Source: Ceratodon purpureus | Lineage: Eukaryota > Streptophyta > Bryopsida > Pseudoditrichales > Ditrichaceae | Assembly: GCA_014871385.1 (NCBI GenBank) | Contig: CM026433.1 | Span: 5,209,823-5,273,822 of the forward strand | DNA: 64,000 nucleotides | Direction: 5' to 3' | In this document: one piece after another, positions 1-12,022 of the stretch | How the letters are laid out: every line of letters begins with the position of its first letter | Numbering within the stretch: position 1 is the stretch's first letter | Program-made: the position numbers and the translations under genes | Notes under the pieces: model-generated | The model's input: only the letters and a program-made list of their open reading frames with translations | Databases searched by the model: none | Told to the model about the DNA's origin: nothing

Positions 1-1574
1 ACGTCCCTTGGGAACTGTATATAGGATCATCGTATGGGTGTATTTTATATTTTATTATGTACACTAATACATCAAGACATATTTCATTGATGTATAATTT
101 GCCAATTAATGTATTGATTTTAATATTGTTCCAACATATGAATATGATTATGCTCAGACACACATATGTATAAGTTGATATATGTGGGTACTCTGGCACT
201 CTGAGACATTTAGGTTTTTAAATTCAAAAAAAATTATAATATGTGTATAACACATTTTTAAAAAGTTCTACATTATTACACTACACTTGAATTGATGTAG
301 TTTGCTTTGTAAAATTATAATTAAAAAAAAAAGACCTCATTTTTGAACAAATATTTGAAATAATTTTTTCATAGATTCAAATGGTAATATAGTAAATATT
401 TGTAATCTTGTACAAGTACAAAAAATCATATTCTACAAACCAATTTCAAGCCCTTGTTATATAATATTAGGATCAAATGGTCTTTTGATACCTCACAAGT
501 TGTTGTCTTCATTGTGTGATATACATTTTATACAATCCATTTATTTCAAAAATATATGATTTTTTTACTTATAAAGATTTAAAACGGAAGTCCAGAATGC
601 AAACAATGACAAACAAGAAGTTACTTAAGGTTACTCCATTTGGAGGTCAAAGAAGCTTGACTATTTATGTGATTGGAAGAGAGATCAAAGAGAGGTGGAA
701 AGCCTTTACATGATTAGGGTTACAATGACACAAGCCCATTGCCGCTTTATATATTCGTACCCTGGTTTAACCCCTAAACACCCAAATGACCAAAAACTGG
801 TTGTTCTCATTCTTTCAAGTTCCATAACTGTCATCCAAATGACAATTTTTCATCCATTTTTTTTCCGTGTTGTAAAGTTGAGAGAGATCTATCTAACCTC
901 ATTAATGAATCCGCAAAATGATGATTTCATGAATTTTGGTGCCTCCCTAAAGTCCAAAACATCAATACCGTGTGTGTATTCAGAAATTCATTAAAACAGA
1001 CAGCTGAAACGCAATTTTGACTATCGGGATGATCTTTTTTGCATTTGAAGTAAACTAATGAAATGTAGCTTAACAAATCTAATTTCCAGTCCAATTTAAA
1101 ATTTTGAATAATACCTAAAATTGGATGATTTATAGCTGGTATAAGATGAAGGGGTATAACCGTGGCTACTTCTTGATTTTCCACGGTTTTAGGTTTTCTC
1201 ATCATGTTTTTGAATTCAAACATAGTTTTTGAATTAAAACATAGTTTTTGAGCACGGTACTAATATAAGGTTCTTGGTTGTCATATACATCTATGGTAAA
1301 TATTTTGTATTTTTTTAGTATAACCTATATTTGATATGAATTTTTTAATATAACTTATATTTGAAAAAATATATTAATTATATAATGAGACCATTAATTT
1401 TGATAAAATTATTCCTTGTAGATAACATGTGTATCTAGCTAAGAAAAATAAAAAAATCACATTTTACATTATTTTTAGTAGCAAAATAGAGCATCCAAAG
1501 TCAAAGTCTATTTCTGTGGTCATAGGCTCAGGCATTTGGGGGTTAATCCCCACCGGAACAACTTTAGGCCTCTA
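1..1574. other. AT-rich intergenic DNA, no gene seen
   Basis: The stretch is strongly A/T-rich with many short homopolymers. The open frames are short and match no family I recognise. No tRNA, rRNA or transposase-like reading frame was found. Confidence 0.6.
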
Positions 1575-1866
1575 GGGTAGAATGTCCTTAAACCGCAAAC
1601 TTAAGCATTTGGGTATAGGTGTGGGGCTCTTATGTATTTTCTGAAAATTTTCATCAAAGGTAGAACAAGAATGATGCTGAAGGCAATTTTTTTCGGAATT
1701 AAATAGCAAAAATCCAATTTATTATGAATTTTGTAAGTGAAAAGTGTCCCAGACCTAAAAGCGATCTGATGCTGAAATGTACAAAAGAGGTACATCTGAT
1801 TTTTTAAAATCTAGAAATCGAGCCAGATCAGTTTTGGGTCTTGGTTGGTTCAAGGACATTCTACCC
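1575..1866. mobile_element. Mariner/Stowaway-type MITE, about 292 bp
   Basis: The two ends are inverted copies of GGGTAGAATGTCCTTRAACC. The left copy reads inward from 1575 and the right copy is its reverse complement ending at 1866, with one difference over about 20 bp. Each end is flanked by TA, the target duplication typical of Tc1/mariner elements and Stowaway MITEs. The interior has no coding capacity, so it would have moved using a transposase supplied elsewhere. Seen: inverted ends and TA flanks. Inferred: the superfamily. Confidence 0.6.
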
Positions 1867-3522
1867 TAATCACTGACTCCAACACTTCCCCCCAGTCATT
1901 CTCTACTTGTTGTCAGTGAACCTTGCGTACGGTCTTGGGTTCCCCATGCCAAGGCACGCCATTAGGGTCCTAAAACCACAAGCACCCCCCAAAGCCGCGC
2001 CCAGAGCGGGCCTGCTCGCACATGGAACTCCATCGATGGTGGATCCTCCGTATTGCCCGAAATCCCACTTGCTCCCTCTGCCATCTGCCACCATCTACCC
2101 TCCCTCATCTACCAATACTGCCTTCCATCTTTCATGGACCTACATTTCATAATCTACAGTGGTTCATGTGAAGAAATTAGTATAGGAAATCCAAATACAG
2201 TGATGGTGCTCACTCTCAAACTTCCATTGCATCACATCACAAGACATCACATGTTTGCTTCCAACCATCACCTCTCTAGGTTGCACCAATCTGCTACGGC
2301 TTGATCAAGCTTTCCTTTGTCATCAGGAGATCACCTCTCATGTGGGCATGATCAGATTCTCATCTCCTCATGAGTGGAAGCTCAACTCACTTCAATCCAC
2401 TTCCAGGTTACTCACATCTTCCTCCTTCTGTTGTTGTTGTTTTTTGGTGTATAGATTGGGGCAGGTGTGATTATGCCCGAACATCACTTTCTTTTGTTGA
2501 GGGTCAACAATGGTGTATGTACTTTTTTTGCACTGAACCTGAGATGGGATTCCAAGTGACTACAATATTTGTAAGGTGGAACATATGATTCAAGTATGCT
2601 AGTAATAGAGATAGGCTGAGACAGGGCTGATTATGGCGTAGTGCTTGTAAGGTCAAATAGACTATTGAAACTTGCTAGTAGGAATACTGGAGGTTTAGAT
2701 ATGAAATGGATTTTTGTTTCTTAGAAGCTTATTGAATGGAATGGGAGGCTATCAGGAGTTGGGTGGTAGCTATTCTGGGGGATGAGAGAGTTTTTTTGTT
2801 TGTGGGTTTTGGGATTTTTAATTTTTTTTTCCCCTTGAATCTCTGGTGGGTTTTGACAGCCAGGCTAGTGCAGGGAATTCGTCTTTCTGTGAGATCTGGA
2901 TTAGGATTTCATGAGAGGAATGGGGTTGCACAGAATTGTTTCAGTTCTACTTTGATGTTCATTTCTATGCTTGATTTGTTGCTATCAGTTCCTTGCTGAC
3001 TCTAGTAGAGTGATAAAGTATCATCCCAAGGTGGGGCATCCAACGATTGGGGTGTGAACCCGAGAGGAGGCAGTTCAGGTTCTCTGTTGTCGTTTGGTTT
3101 CACAGCTGGAAATATTGAAGGTCTATAATTCGTTGAGAGATTCGCGTGGGCAGTTTGTAAATCATTCGTGTGAAGTGAGTTTCGATCCATTGGTGGGCTT
3201 GAGGATACAGAGTGCGTGCTGTTGTGGTCCTGCCTGGATTTGCATGATGGGTTCTATATGAGACTTTTTTTGATAGGGTTTAGGGGCTTTAGGGTTTTAG
3301 GTTATTTCGTGCTATACTGATATTGTAGTAATGGCGCGATCTGTTCTCCTCTTTGGCGTCGTCGGAAGGAATGCTTGTTTTAGTTTTGCTGCATATTCAA
3401 CGTAGAAACGGACTTCTCCAATACTCAGGCCGATACACATCTGCTCTTGTCTTACAGACGTCAACGAGCACTATAAATGCTTCCTTTATCACAACATCCA
3501 ATTTTCACGAGTTCGCAGGAGT
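1867..3522. other. Intergenic DNA and likely 5' region of the GT17 gene
   Basis: No conserved protein was recognised. The part from about 2650 to 3500 is T/G-rich and may hold promoter and untranslated leader of the gene starting at 3545. An 87-codon open frame at 2736-2999 is low complexity and not supported. I could not place the transcription start. Confidence 0.45.
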
Positions 3523-3552
3523 ATGGTGAAGATCTCTTTATGTGATGTTTAA
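3523..3552 (+). promoter_or_regulatory. Short upstream ORF overlapping the GT17 start codon
   Basis: An ATG at 3523 opens a nine-codon reading frame (MVKISLCDV) that ends at TAA 3550-3552, past the proposed main ATG at 3545 and in another frame. Ribosomes translating it would pass the main start, so it could lower output or favour the in-frame ATG at 3557. Seen: the overlapping frames. Inferred: the regulatory effect and that the transcript includes 3523. Confidence 0.4.
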
Positions 3553-5260
3553 GGACATGGTGGGAACCATGCGTTCCTGGAGGGGAATAAAAAGGCCCCG
3601 TTCCAAGACCCCAAATCGACAGATGAAGCTGAAGGTGCTGGCTTTTTGCCTTTTTGCATTGGTGGCGCCTATCGTCTACTTTAATTACCACACTTTTTCG
3701 TATTTCTTGCGACCACTTTGGGATACTCCTCCGAAGCCCTTTAATGTACGCTTAACTCAACCCTATCACTTTATAGCTGTATAGTTACATGTCATTCTGT
3801 GATTTGTATATGCTGCCACTTATTATTTCATTGGGTTTTGTCAGTCATGTCGATGGTAGCATTCAAGCCATTATGCGTAAAGCTTATTTTAGCGTTTATC
3901 TTGAATTTCACTTTGAATTGTGTTCTGAAGGCTTGAAACAATTTATCTGCAGATTATTCCCCACTACCATGCTGAAGGTATCCCCATAGCTAAGCTGTGT
4001 GAAATCCACGGCTGGACTTCGCGGGAGACCCCGCGCCGTGTCTTCGATGCAGTTATTTTCAGCAATGAGCTTGACCTGCTAGAGATCCGAATGCGAGTAG
4101 GTCAAAACCTTGTTTTCTGGATTTCAAGCCTTGCTAAAGTTGGTTTATTATTTTAAAGATTATATGTTATTAGAATAGTATTGATAAGCAATTGTGGTTC
4201 AGGCCATGTTAATGTAGATGTGGATACTTTGTTGTTGACTAGAATACCAGAGATGAATTCTTGTACTCTTTTTGAAATCGCTATCCATGTTCTCATGGAG
4301 TATAGCTGTTTGATAACGTTGATGCTGTTATTATGTAGGTACATAAATTCTTTTTGTGTTAAAAGCATGAGAACTGCACTATTTTATCAAAATGTGTGTA
4401 TTTAATCAACGAGTTTGACTAATGGTCTAAGAGATGTACTCTGATGGCAGGAGCTCATGCCCTTGGTAACGAAGTTCCTTGTCTTGGAGTCAAACGCAAC
4501 CTTCACAGGCCAGCCAAAGCCCCTCTACTTCAAAGAAAACAAGCAGAGCCGGTTTAAGTTTATCCATAGCAAGCTCATGCACTTCTTTTTGCCGAGCCGC
4601 CCTTACAAACGCAATGAGGATCCTTTTATAAACGAGTTTTATCAACGAGATGCGATGGACAACGCACTTGTCCTTGCAGGCATGAAGCCTGGAGACCTTC
4701 TTATCACAGCCGACGTGGATGAGATTCCATCTGCCCATACAATCCGCCTGCTTCAAAACTGCGATGGATATCCACCAATCATGCACCTCCAGCTACGAAA
4801 CTACCTTTACTCATTTGAGTTTCTGGTTGATAACAATAACTGGCGCTCTAGCGTGGAGATCTTTGAAAAGAATACTACTTACAAACATGTTCGGAAAACC
4901 GACTATATTCTAGCGGATGCGGGCTGGCACTGTAGTTTCTGCTTTCGACATATTTCAGATTTTATCTTCAAGATGCAAGCGTATTCTCACGCTGATCGTG
5001 TTCGCTACTCTTCATTCCTGAACCCTAAACGGATCCAAAACATTATATGCAAGGGCACTGACCTCTTTGACATGCTTCCGGAGGAGTATACTTTTAAGGA
5101 CCTCATTAGCAAATTGGGTGCTGTTGCTCGATCATTTTCTGGAGTGTATTTACCAGCTCATTTGTTGGAGAATCCAGACAAGTACAGGTACCTATTGCCC
5201 GGGAATTGCACACGTGAGCCAGATCCTGTTCCTTCGACAGTGGATAGACGGTTGGTATAG
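3545..5260 (+). CDS. GT17 family glycosyltransferase (MGAT3-like), type II membrane protein
   Basis: Three exons join in frame: 3545-3745, 3953-4096 and 4451-5260, all with GT-AG introns, giving 384 residues, close to the usual plant family length. A short basic N-terminus precedes one membrane segment (about residues 25-42) and then LRPLWDTPPKPF, the stem found in plant GT17 proteins. The acid motif DVDEIPS sits near residue 203 and is the likely metal/nucleotide-sugar site. Family 17 is defined by beta-1,4-mannosyl-glycoprotein 4-beta-N-acetylglucosaminyltransferase, which adds bisecting GlcNAc to N-glycans in the Golgi. Plant members lack firm biochemical assignment, so the substrate is inferred. 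The start could instead be the in-frame ATG at 3557. The gene stands alone on its strand. Confidence 0.9.
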
Positions 5261-8200
5261 GATTAAGCATCTACAGGAAGCTCAATTTTGTACGTTTTTC
5301 AGAGGTGTGTAACGTGCTTTGGAGCGCATCGTCTCTTCCGGTCATCTAAGGCATCAGCTCCCTCACCCTTTGGAGGGTTGTAACAATAGCGGCGGTGAGA
5401 CGCATATCAAAAGTTGATCCTACATGAGGAGCCAATCATCATGGAGGACAATGAGGTAAATCACGAGATGTACTTGTTGGTGAAATGACCGTCAAAAATT
5501 CACAAGCCATAGTCAATCAGTGTTCGTCCATGAGGGCGACCTTTAGAGGTATGTATTACACAAGCTTTGATCATCACTCTGAACTTGAGTGATGAGTATG
5601 AAATCAATTGAAATCTTACTCTCTCCAGAACGAGAATCATACGACTTCCGGTGTGATTATTCCGATGCAAGCGTGGCTGCCTTTGAAGCCTTTACTGTTA
5701 CTATCTGTTTCTTCATGTCATGTGGCAGTAGAGCCAATGTGAGTGCGTTTCTCATTCTTGGTAAGCTTATGCTGCATTTTTATTATGATAATATCTGCTA
5801 CCTGTATATCTTGCATTAATCGTTTAAATTAATGATGATTCTATTTAGCTTCGTGTTCTTGCTGTTAGAGATTTAAGTCACTTCGTTGAGCTTACCCTCG
5901 CGAACAAAGCTGTTGGGTAAGGCATATGACTTCGCACCTGTCCTGCAATGTACTGTGTCGGTGATATTTGTTGTTCTCCTGAAGCTGATGCACAATCGGT
6001 TACATGACTCATTCTCATCTCGGACAAGGCTGACGAAGCTTTTCTGTACTAGATTATAGAGACACGTCAATGTATAGTTGTGGCATTGTGAGTGGACAGT
6101 AAACTGGGACCATCAGAGCTGGACAAATGGCTTGCTGAGGCACTGGTGGGGATATTGACCCTTCACCTAGGAAGGTGAAATGGCAGCAACGTTGTCACTT
6201 TGTGAATGTCATCTTCTTCATTTCCCCGAGCAAAAGTGTCCGTATTTTTGTTTTTTTAATACTACTATTGAGTTTTGATGAAGACCACTGAGAAGTACAA
6301 GAGGATAAAAAAATTCTTGTGTTTTTGAATTACTTCAGAATGAATCACCATGCATGCATCACTCGATGTAAAATCTGATTCTGGTCCTTTCATGTCATAT
6401 CAATGAGCTGTGGGTTGTTGGAGTTACACTTGTCTATACTATACGCTGTACCTTAACTTGTGTATGGTAGCACCAAGTTTTGAGGATGGTTCTTTGCATC
6501 TTAATTTTTTTGTTTGTACACATTGGTGCCATATTTATCCCAGAGTTCTGCCTGCATTGAGTGCTCTTCTCTGCCTGCCACTCTTTTCAAGCTGGGTTGG
6601 AGACACATAATAGTTACATGTCCTATGAATTCTATGTGTTAATGGGTGATGTGACAAACCATCAAGGCAACTTAGACTTTGATATGCTGGATCTGCCTAT
6701 GACTAATCATTTGTGCAGCTGTGTTGAAACAGGTTTTTTCACAGGGCCTTTCAATGGAGTTTTTTACCAGTATACAGACCCTGAGCCACACAGCATGTGA
6801 CAGACACAAATTATTTCTGTGAGTTCAAGCTCAATGAACACACTTGCAATAAGTTGATGTCAATGTCTCCACTTTTTCCACTCTTTGATTTACGCTGCAC
6901 TGTTGACGACACAATGGCAGAATGGCTCCTTCACTTCTGGAGTTCAAAACAAGAGAGCTTTCAGAATGTGTACTCGAGTCATAGAAGTCCACACAAGTGC
7001 GACTGGAACACAGTCTTCAAGCTTGACATCCACAAGATGGAGGGTTGTATAATGTGAGTGCCACGTGCAGGAAACAGAAAGCCATGATCCCTGCAGCACC
7101 AGCTTTTGTTTGTGCAGGGGTCGGAAATTATGTCATAAAACATAAGGCTGCCTGTTGTTGGGGAGAAACCTTAGACTTAGTAAAGAGAGCCCACATGCAT
7201 CTCAGTCTGGAGGAAGTTGACTCTGTACTAGAGAGTGCGATTTGAGTACTGCCAAAGTGGCCCTTATGACTACAACATGTGCGGCTGCTCCTCTGCCATT
7301 CTGCATTTCTGACTAGCAAATATCATGAGCCTGGTGGGTATGATTGTCAGAATAACAGCAGATATGTACGCCGTTCACTTCACTCCAAAACTTCAAATCT
7401 CTGTAAGCCATCTCTCGTCGTATCAGGCGCTTGGGGTTTTCACATCATGTATTTTGTTCCAATACTTACAAAACATGAGAAACTCAAACACATAGGTGAA
7501 GTATAACCTTAATTTTCATCTCAGATTGAAGTCACTAATGCAAGATCCTGAGATTGGGTACGATAAACATAATGTATGTCATGGTTTAGTGATTATACAT
7601 CATCTTCAACCTCCTTACATGATGGTTGTGGTGAAAACAAAAGTAGTGATTGTCTTATTTTTAATGAGGTTCTATTGTGAACCTTGGTTTGTATCAGAAA
7701 GGGCTGTGTAATTGATCAGTGAGGAACAATCATAGACTCATATAAAAGCACAATCTTCATGTACTTAGTAATATATATTGAAACACTACATATAAAAAGC
7801 CAGGGATATTGAGAACATGGTTGTTTGGTGACTTTGGTCAATATTGTCATAAATTCCTAGTGCCGGCTATCTACTACTTCTGGAGTCTCAATGGCACTCC
7901 ACAACTTAAGTCAAGGAAAAGTCTGTTGAAGTTGTCTGCAGTTGCTTCATGCCCTTGTCAGCCCTTGCCGGTGGTGCAAACAAACAAGACTGGCAACACA
8001 GAAATCTCAAAATCAGGAACTCCAGAGTAAATTTACAAGTCTGTGGACCCTAGAATCTGGTATGAATAAAATTAGCTTGGTCTAAACTTTCTGGAGAAAT
8101 GTAAGCTAACAATACGAGAAACTTGTCCACTGAGTGGCAAGCATGGTGTTAGCCTGCTGAAATGTTTTTATGCAAAGGAAAAGAACTTTTCATTGCTAAC

Positions 8201-9580
8201 TAAAAGAATACAAATGTTGTCTCTAAATGACCTGCAGGGTTAAACAGCCAACCTTGGAAGGACACCTGAAAATCCCATCACACATCTCATTCCTTCCAAC
8301 TACCCACTAAGCACCTTGATGAACTCCTCCCTTGAGATATTTCTATCAAGACCATTGCCTAATTTACTGCAATATAACCAATTTGCCAGCTTGTGTCAGC
8401 AATTTCCAGATAACTGATCAACAACCAAATTTCACAGGACATGGAACATATCCCATATAACTGATAAGTAGAGTTCATAATGTCCTGTGAATTCAGAGGC
8501 AACAATGAGCATGAATACAGTCACCACAACAGGAGAAGGAAAAAAAAAAAAAAAAAAAAAAACACCCCTAAACAACAAGATCACTCTATTCCTAAAATTG
8601 TCCCAGTTAGACCATTTTGTTCAGTACCCTACAACTCCAAAGAGTCCACCTTAGGAATAGTGAAACACAATTGTTAGGCACATCTTGTCTGTTCTCTAAA
8701 GACAGAGAAAACAAGTTCGTTAGCAGAGCATACAAATTTGCTTACAGACTAATCATCAACTCATATCCTAAGCATTGACCATACTAGTGCCTACTTGAGT
8801 GACTGAGCAACGTGATGGTAAACATTACAATATGTAACAACCAACAACAGAATCATTGAGAAGAAAATGCTACATATTCTTATCCTGTCGCTCTTAAAAT
8901 TTTCCCGTCCTCCTAAGTGACTTCCAGTGACACCATCTCTTTGTATCTGTATTTTAACACATTATACATTTCACCCAAATGGAAAAAAACAGATTTTTCT
9001 GTAGATTATATAACCTCAGGTGAAATGTCTTTCCATACCGTATGATGCAAAACCAGGAGCCTAATGGCAAGAGTCACCATTGTCACGTATGTCAGCTGAT
9101 CCAAGCGAAGTACAATGAATGAGCCTGCGCTGTCTGCCTCCATGTCAGAGCTGAAACACACTAATTGTTGAAATTCATTTCCCATGCTTCCGCCTCACAC
9201 CACAATTACTCCATGATCCACCCAACTGATCAACCCCTGAGCTGCCAATACATAACTCCCCCACCATCGCCAATACTCCCATCATCCTCTCTACCTGCTC
9301 CACAAGTACCACTCCTGCAGCTGCACCACTGCACTGCACTTGTTCATGATCACCCAACACTGACCCTGCCATCATTTAACAGCCCCTGGCTTTTGAGCTT
9401 GCAGTTGTGGTGCTTGAGTACTACTCCTTTGTGAGGGTTTAAGAGCTGCCCATCTGCTCCAGGCAGACCGTTTTGCGTTTTCAGTTTCATTTGATCTTCT
9501 CTGATCAGCTCGGTGTTACAGCATTCTGTGAGTTTCTGGAGTTGGAGTTGAAGGTGACGGTTGAGGTTGCAGCTGCTTCA
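5261..9580. other. Long intergenic region, no gene supported
   Basis: After the GT17 stop there are only short, scattered open frames without recognisable domains and without neighbouring exons that extend them. A run of about two dozen A residues lies near 8540. The segment just before 9581 is probably the leader of the phytocyanin gene. I see no RNA gene or mobile element ends. Confidence 0.5.
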
Positions 9581-10375
9581 ATGGCGATGGCGGGGAAGAA
9601 GTTGGTGCTGGTGGCTCTCCTTGCTATGGTAGCGATGTGTGCAGCCAAGGAGTACCAGGTGGAGTGGAAGCTCCCCGCTGCGGAGAACACGTACAGCGCC
9701 TTTCAGCAGAAGCCCTTCAATGTTGGCGACACTTTGAGTAAGTGTTGCTATTTTCATCTCCCACCTTCAATCCCGTTTGCTGGTCACAATGTGATTTTCA
9801 GTGTATCATTATTCTTGACTTTCTTTCATGTTATGTGGGAACCTTTATCTCTAGTGAAAATATGTCATCAGTAGCGCTGACATAGAGGTTTGCAAGTGAG
9901 TAATAGAGCTATGGCCTGGCGAAGACGTTGTAACCTTGTGTACGAATTTTGACCCCTTAAATTCAGAGGTTTATAAGTACGTTATGATAAGAGTGCTGAT
10001 GGTAGAATAATACTTGCATTTTGTCGTCGTGTGACATAATCTCACAGTCTGAAGTCAAGAGTAGAACCTATCTTGGATGTTTTTTATTTACCTTGACGTT
10101 GTGTGAATATTGATGTTGTATGAATGTTGATGTTGTTGATGACAACAGAGTTCACTTACATGCAAGAAATGCACAATGTCGTGGAGGTGGGGTCTGAGGA
10201 AGACTACAACCAGTGCACCATGACGAAGCCCCTGAGCCCCGAGTTCGCAGATGGAAACACCTCCATGAAGCTGAGCAAGGCAGGCGTCCACTACTACATC
10301 TGCTCCATTCCCACCCACTGCGCGGATGGCATGAAGCTCAAGGTTCAAGCTGTGGATCACCAGCACCACGGCTGA
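9581..10375 (+). CDS. Phytocyanin (small secreted blue copper protein, plantacyanin-like)
   Basis: Two exons, 9581-9737 and 10149-10375, joined by a GTAAGT donor and a CAG acceptor that rebuild the codon of LKFTY, give 127 residues. Residues 1-22 form a signal peptide ending at CAA before KEYQVEW. The rest is one plastocyanin-like domain. All four type I copper ligands are visible: His in MHNVVEV, Cys in YYICS, His in PTHC and Met in DGMKL. The second Cys of PTHC pairs with NQC in the family. There is no C-terminal hydrophobic tail for a GPI anchor and no proline-rich region, so this resembles free plantacyanins. Family members move single electrons or act as cell-wall signals; the partner is unknown. 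A His-rich end (DHQHHG) is unusual. Confidence 0.93.
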
Positions 10376-12022
10376 AGACATTCTCCTTCGAAAACACTTG
10401 ATCTGCATGGTTCGAAGATCATGCCAAAAGTACGGGTCAAAATGATGCCTATCTTGACAGTTCTGCAAATGCACCTGCATTTAGTGGAATTTTTATCAGC
10501 AAGATAGTTATGAAATAGTTTGCAAGGTAGTTTATAAAATTGCTCTACTCCCTCTAGTAGCTTAAGTTGAGACTACTTCCTAATAGCCAAGTTGTTACGA
10601 ACGGGACCTGGTTCTAATCACGCAGCAATGGCTAGTATTTTTAACGTAATAGGAGTCAGAGCAATGGTTGTTGGGAGAGGAACCATCATCCAGGATCCAC
10701 CTGGAATTTTAGTACCTGAGCGGTGGAAGGATCTTTGTGATGAACTTCAAAGTGGTTACGTCCTTTTTCTAATGCGGTTTTAACCTTCGTGCTTACAAAT
10801 CGCTTGCAACTTGTTTAGACCAAGTTGTGTCGTTGTGGTGCACGTTCCAGTTCTCTTTTAGCACTGGTTGAATAAAATTCCAATCGTGACAATTCTAGAC
10901 CAATATTTCAAACTCGGGAAAGCTACAGAGCAGCCATGACAACTCTCCACTACCTGTAGAAAGCGTCCCTTGTTTTGTAGCAATGTGCAGTAGATTGATC
11001 TGTTGCGCATGTAAATTGTAGGACAGACATAACTTACTGTGTTCCGGAATTTGGTTAATAAACAGCTCGTTCAACCCACTTCACCTTTACTGCACGAGGA
11101 TTTATGCACCGTTTTGAGGCTTGAACAGCCGATCTATGCTGGAGGAAAACGAGAGGTGAACAAGTCTATTTCTTATAATAGCGTCAAGTACACATGAAGG
11201 AGTGGTTCATCATGACTCTAACCTGATTTTTTGCACTGGGATTTGATAGAGAAGTTGTCCGAGAGGTCCTTACTCTCAATCTCCCAACCATTGAATCAGC
11301 CCAACCATCGATTTTACCCACTATGTAATTGGTTGTGTTGTCTCCATCTAACCTGCCCAAACGCACATGTGGAGGATGAGGTGAGCACAACCTGCACATG
11401 ACGAACTTCATTCGTGTGTCCCATCATTGGAGTATCAAGAAGCATGTTAGAGTATTAGTTTGTTGCAACACAATGAAGGAAGGGTGCCATCAAAACAGAG
11501 GTATATCACTTAGTCTTGGTTTCAGCTTGAAAAACTGTGATTTAACAGTGTTTATTCACTTGCGATGAGTGAACTTACATAGCATGGCGGATAGAGTGAA
11601 TAACATCACTGTTGGGTGTTACATTCTGGTGTGCTCTACAGGCTATGTTCTCAGATAATGAGAATAGAGTTGAGTTGAGCGTATCCAGGTACTTTTTCAG
11701 TTGGATATTGCGTGCACCAAGAAGGTCGGATGGACGGTATAGGTCAGGAATGCCTGAAAATTTTATCTACGCCTCAATGCTGTTTGAATTACAGGAGAAC
11801 CAGACACATGAGCCACTTGTTAGCTCTTGTTTCCAAAGGAGAGGGCCTCGAAACTCCAGGCTCCATTGGCTCTCCCAAGTTTCAAAACGTGTCCTAAAAT
11901 TTCCCAGGGGTACGGGAGGGCAATTACACAACAAGCTGATTGTGAACTAGAACTAAGTTGTACTACAAAACACGAGAAACTAATGGAAATTGTTGATTTG
12001 AAGGGGCATCCTAAACTACGTT
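10376..12022. other. Intergenic DNA between convergent genes
   Basis: This interval separates the 3' ends of the phytocyanin and GT8 genes and should hold both 3' untranslated regions. Open frames near 10592 and 11612 have no recognisable domain and no supporting splice partners. No repeat or RNA gene was noticed. Confidence 0.5.

Noticed and set aside
2736-2999. 87-codon hydrophobic frame upstream of GT17
   Set aside because: Low-complexity T/G-rich sequence, no family, no splice link to the GT17 frame.
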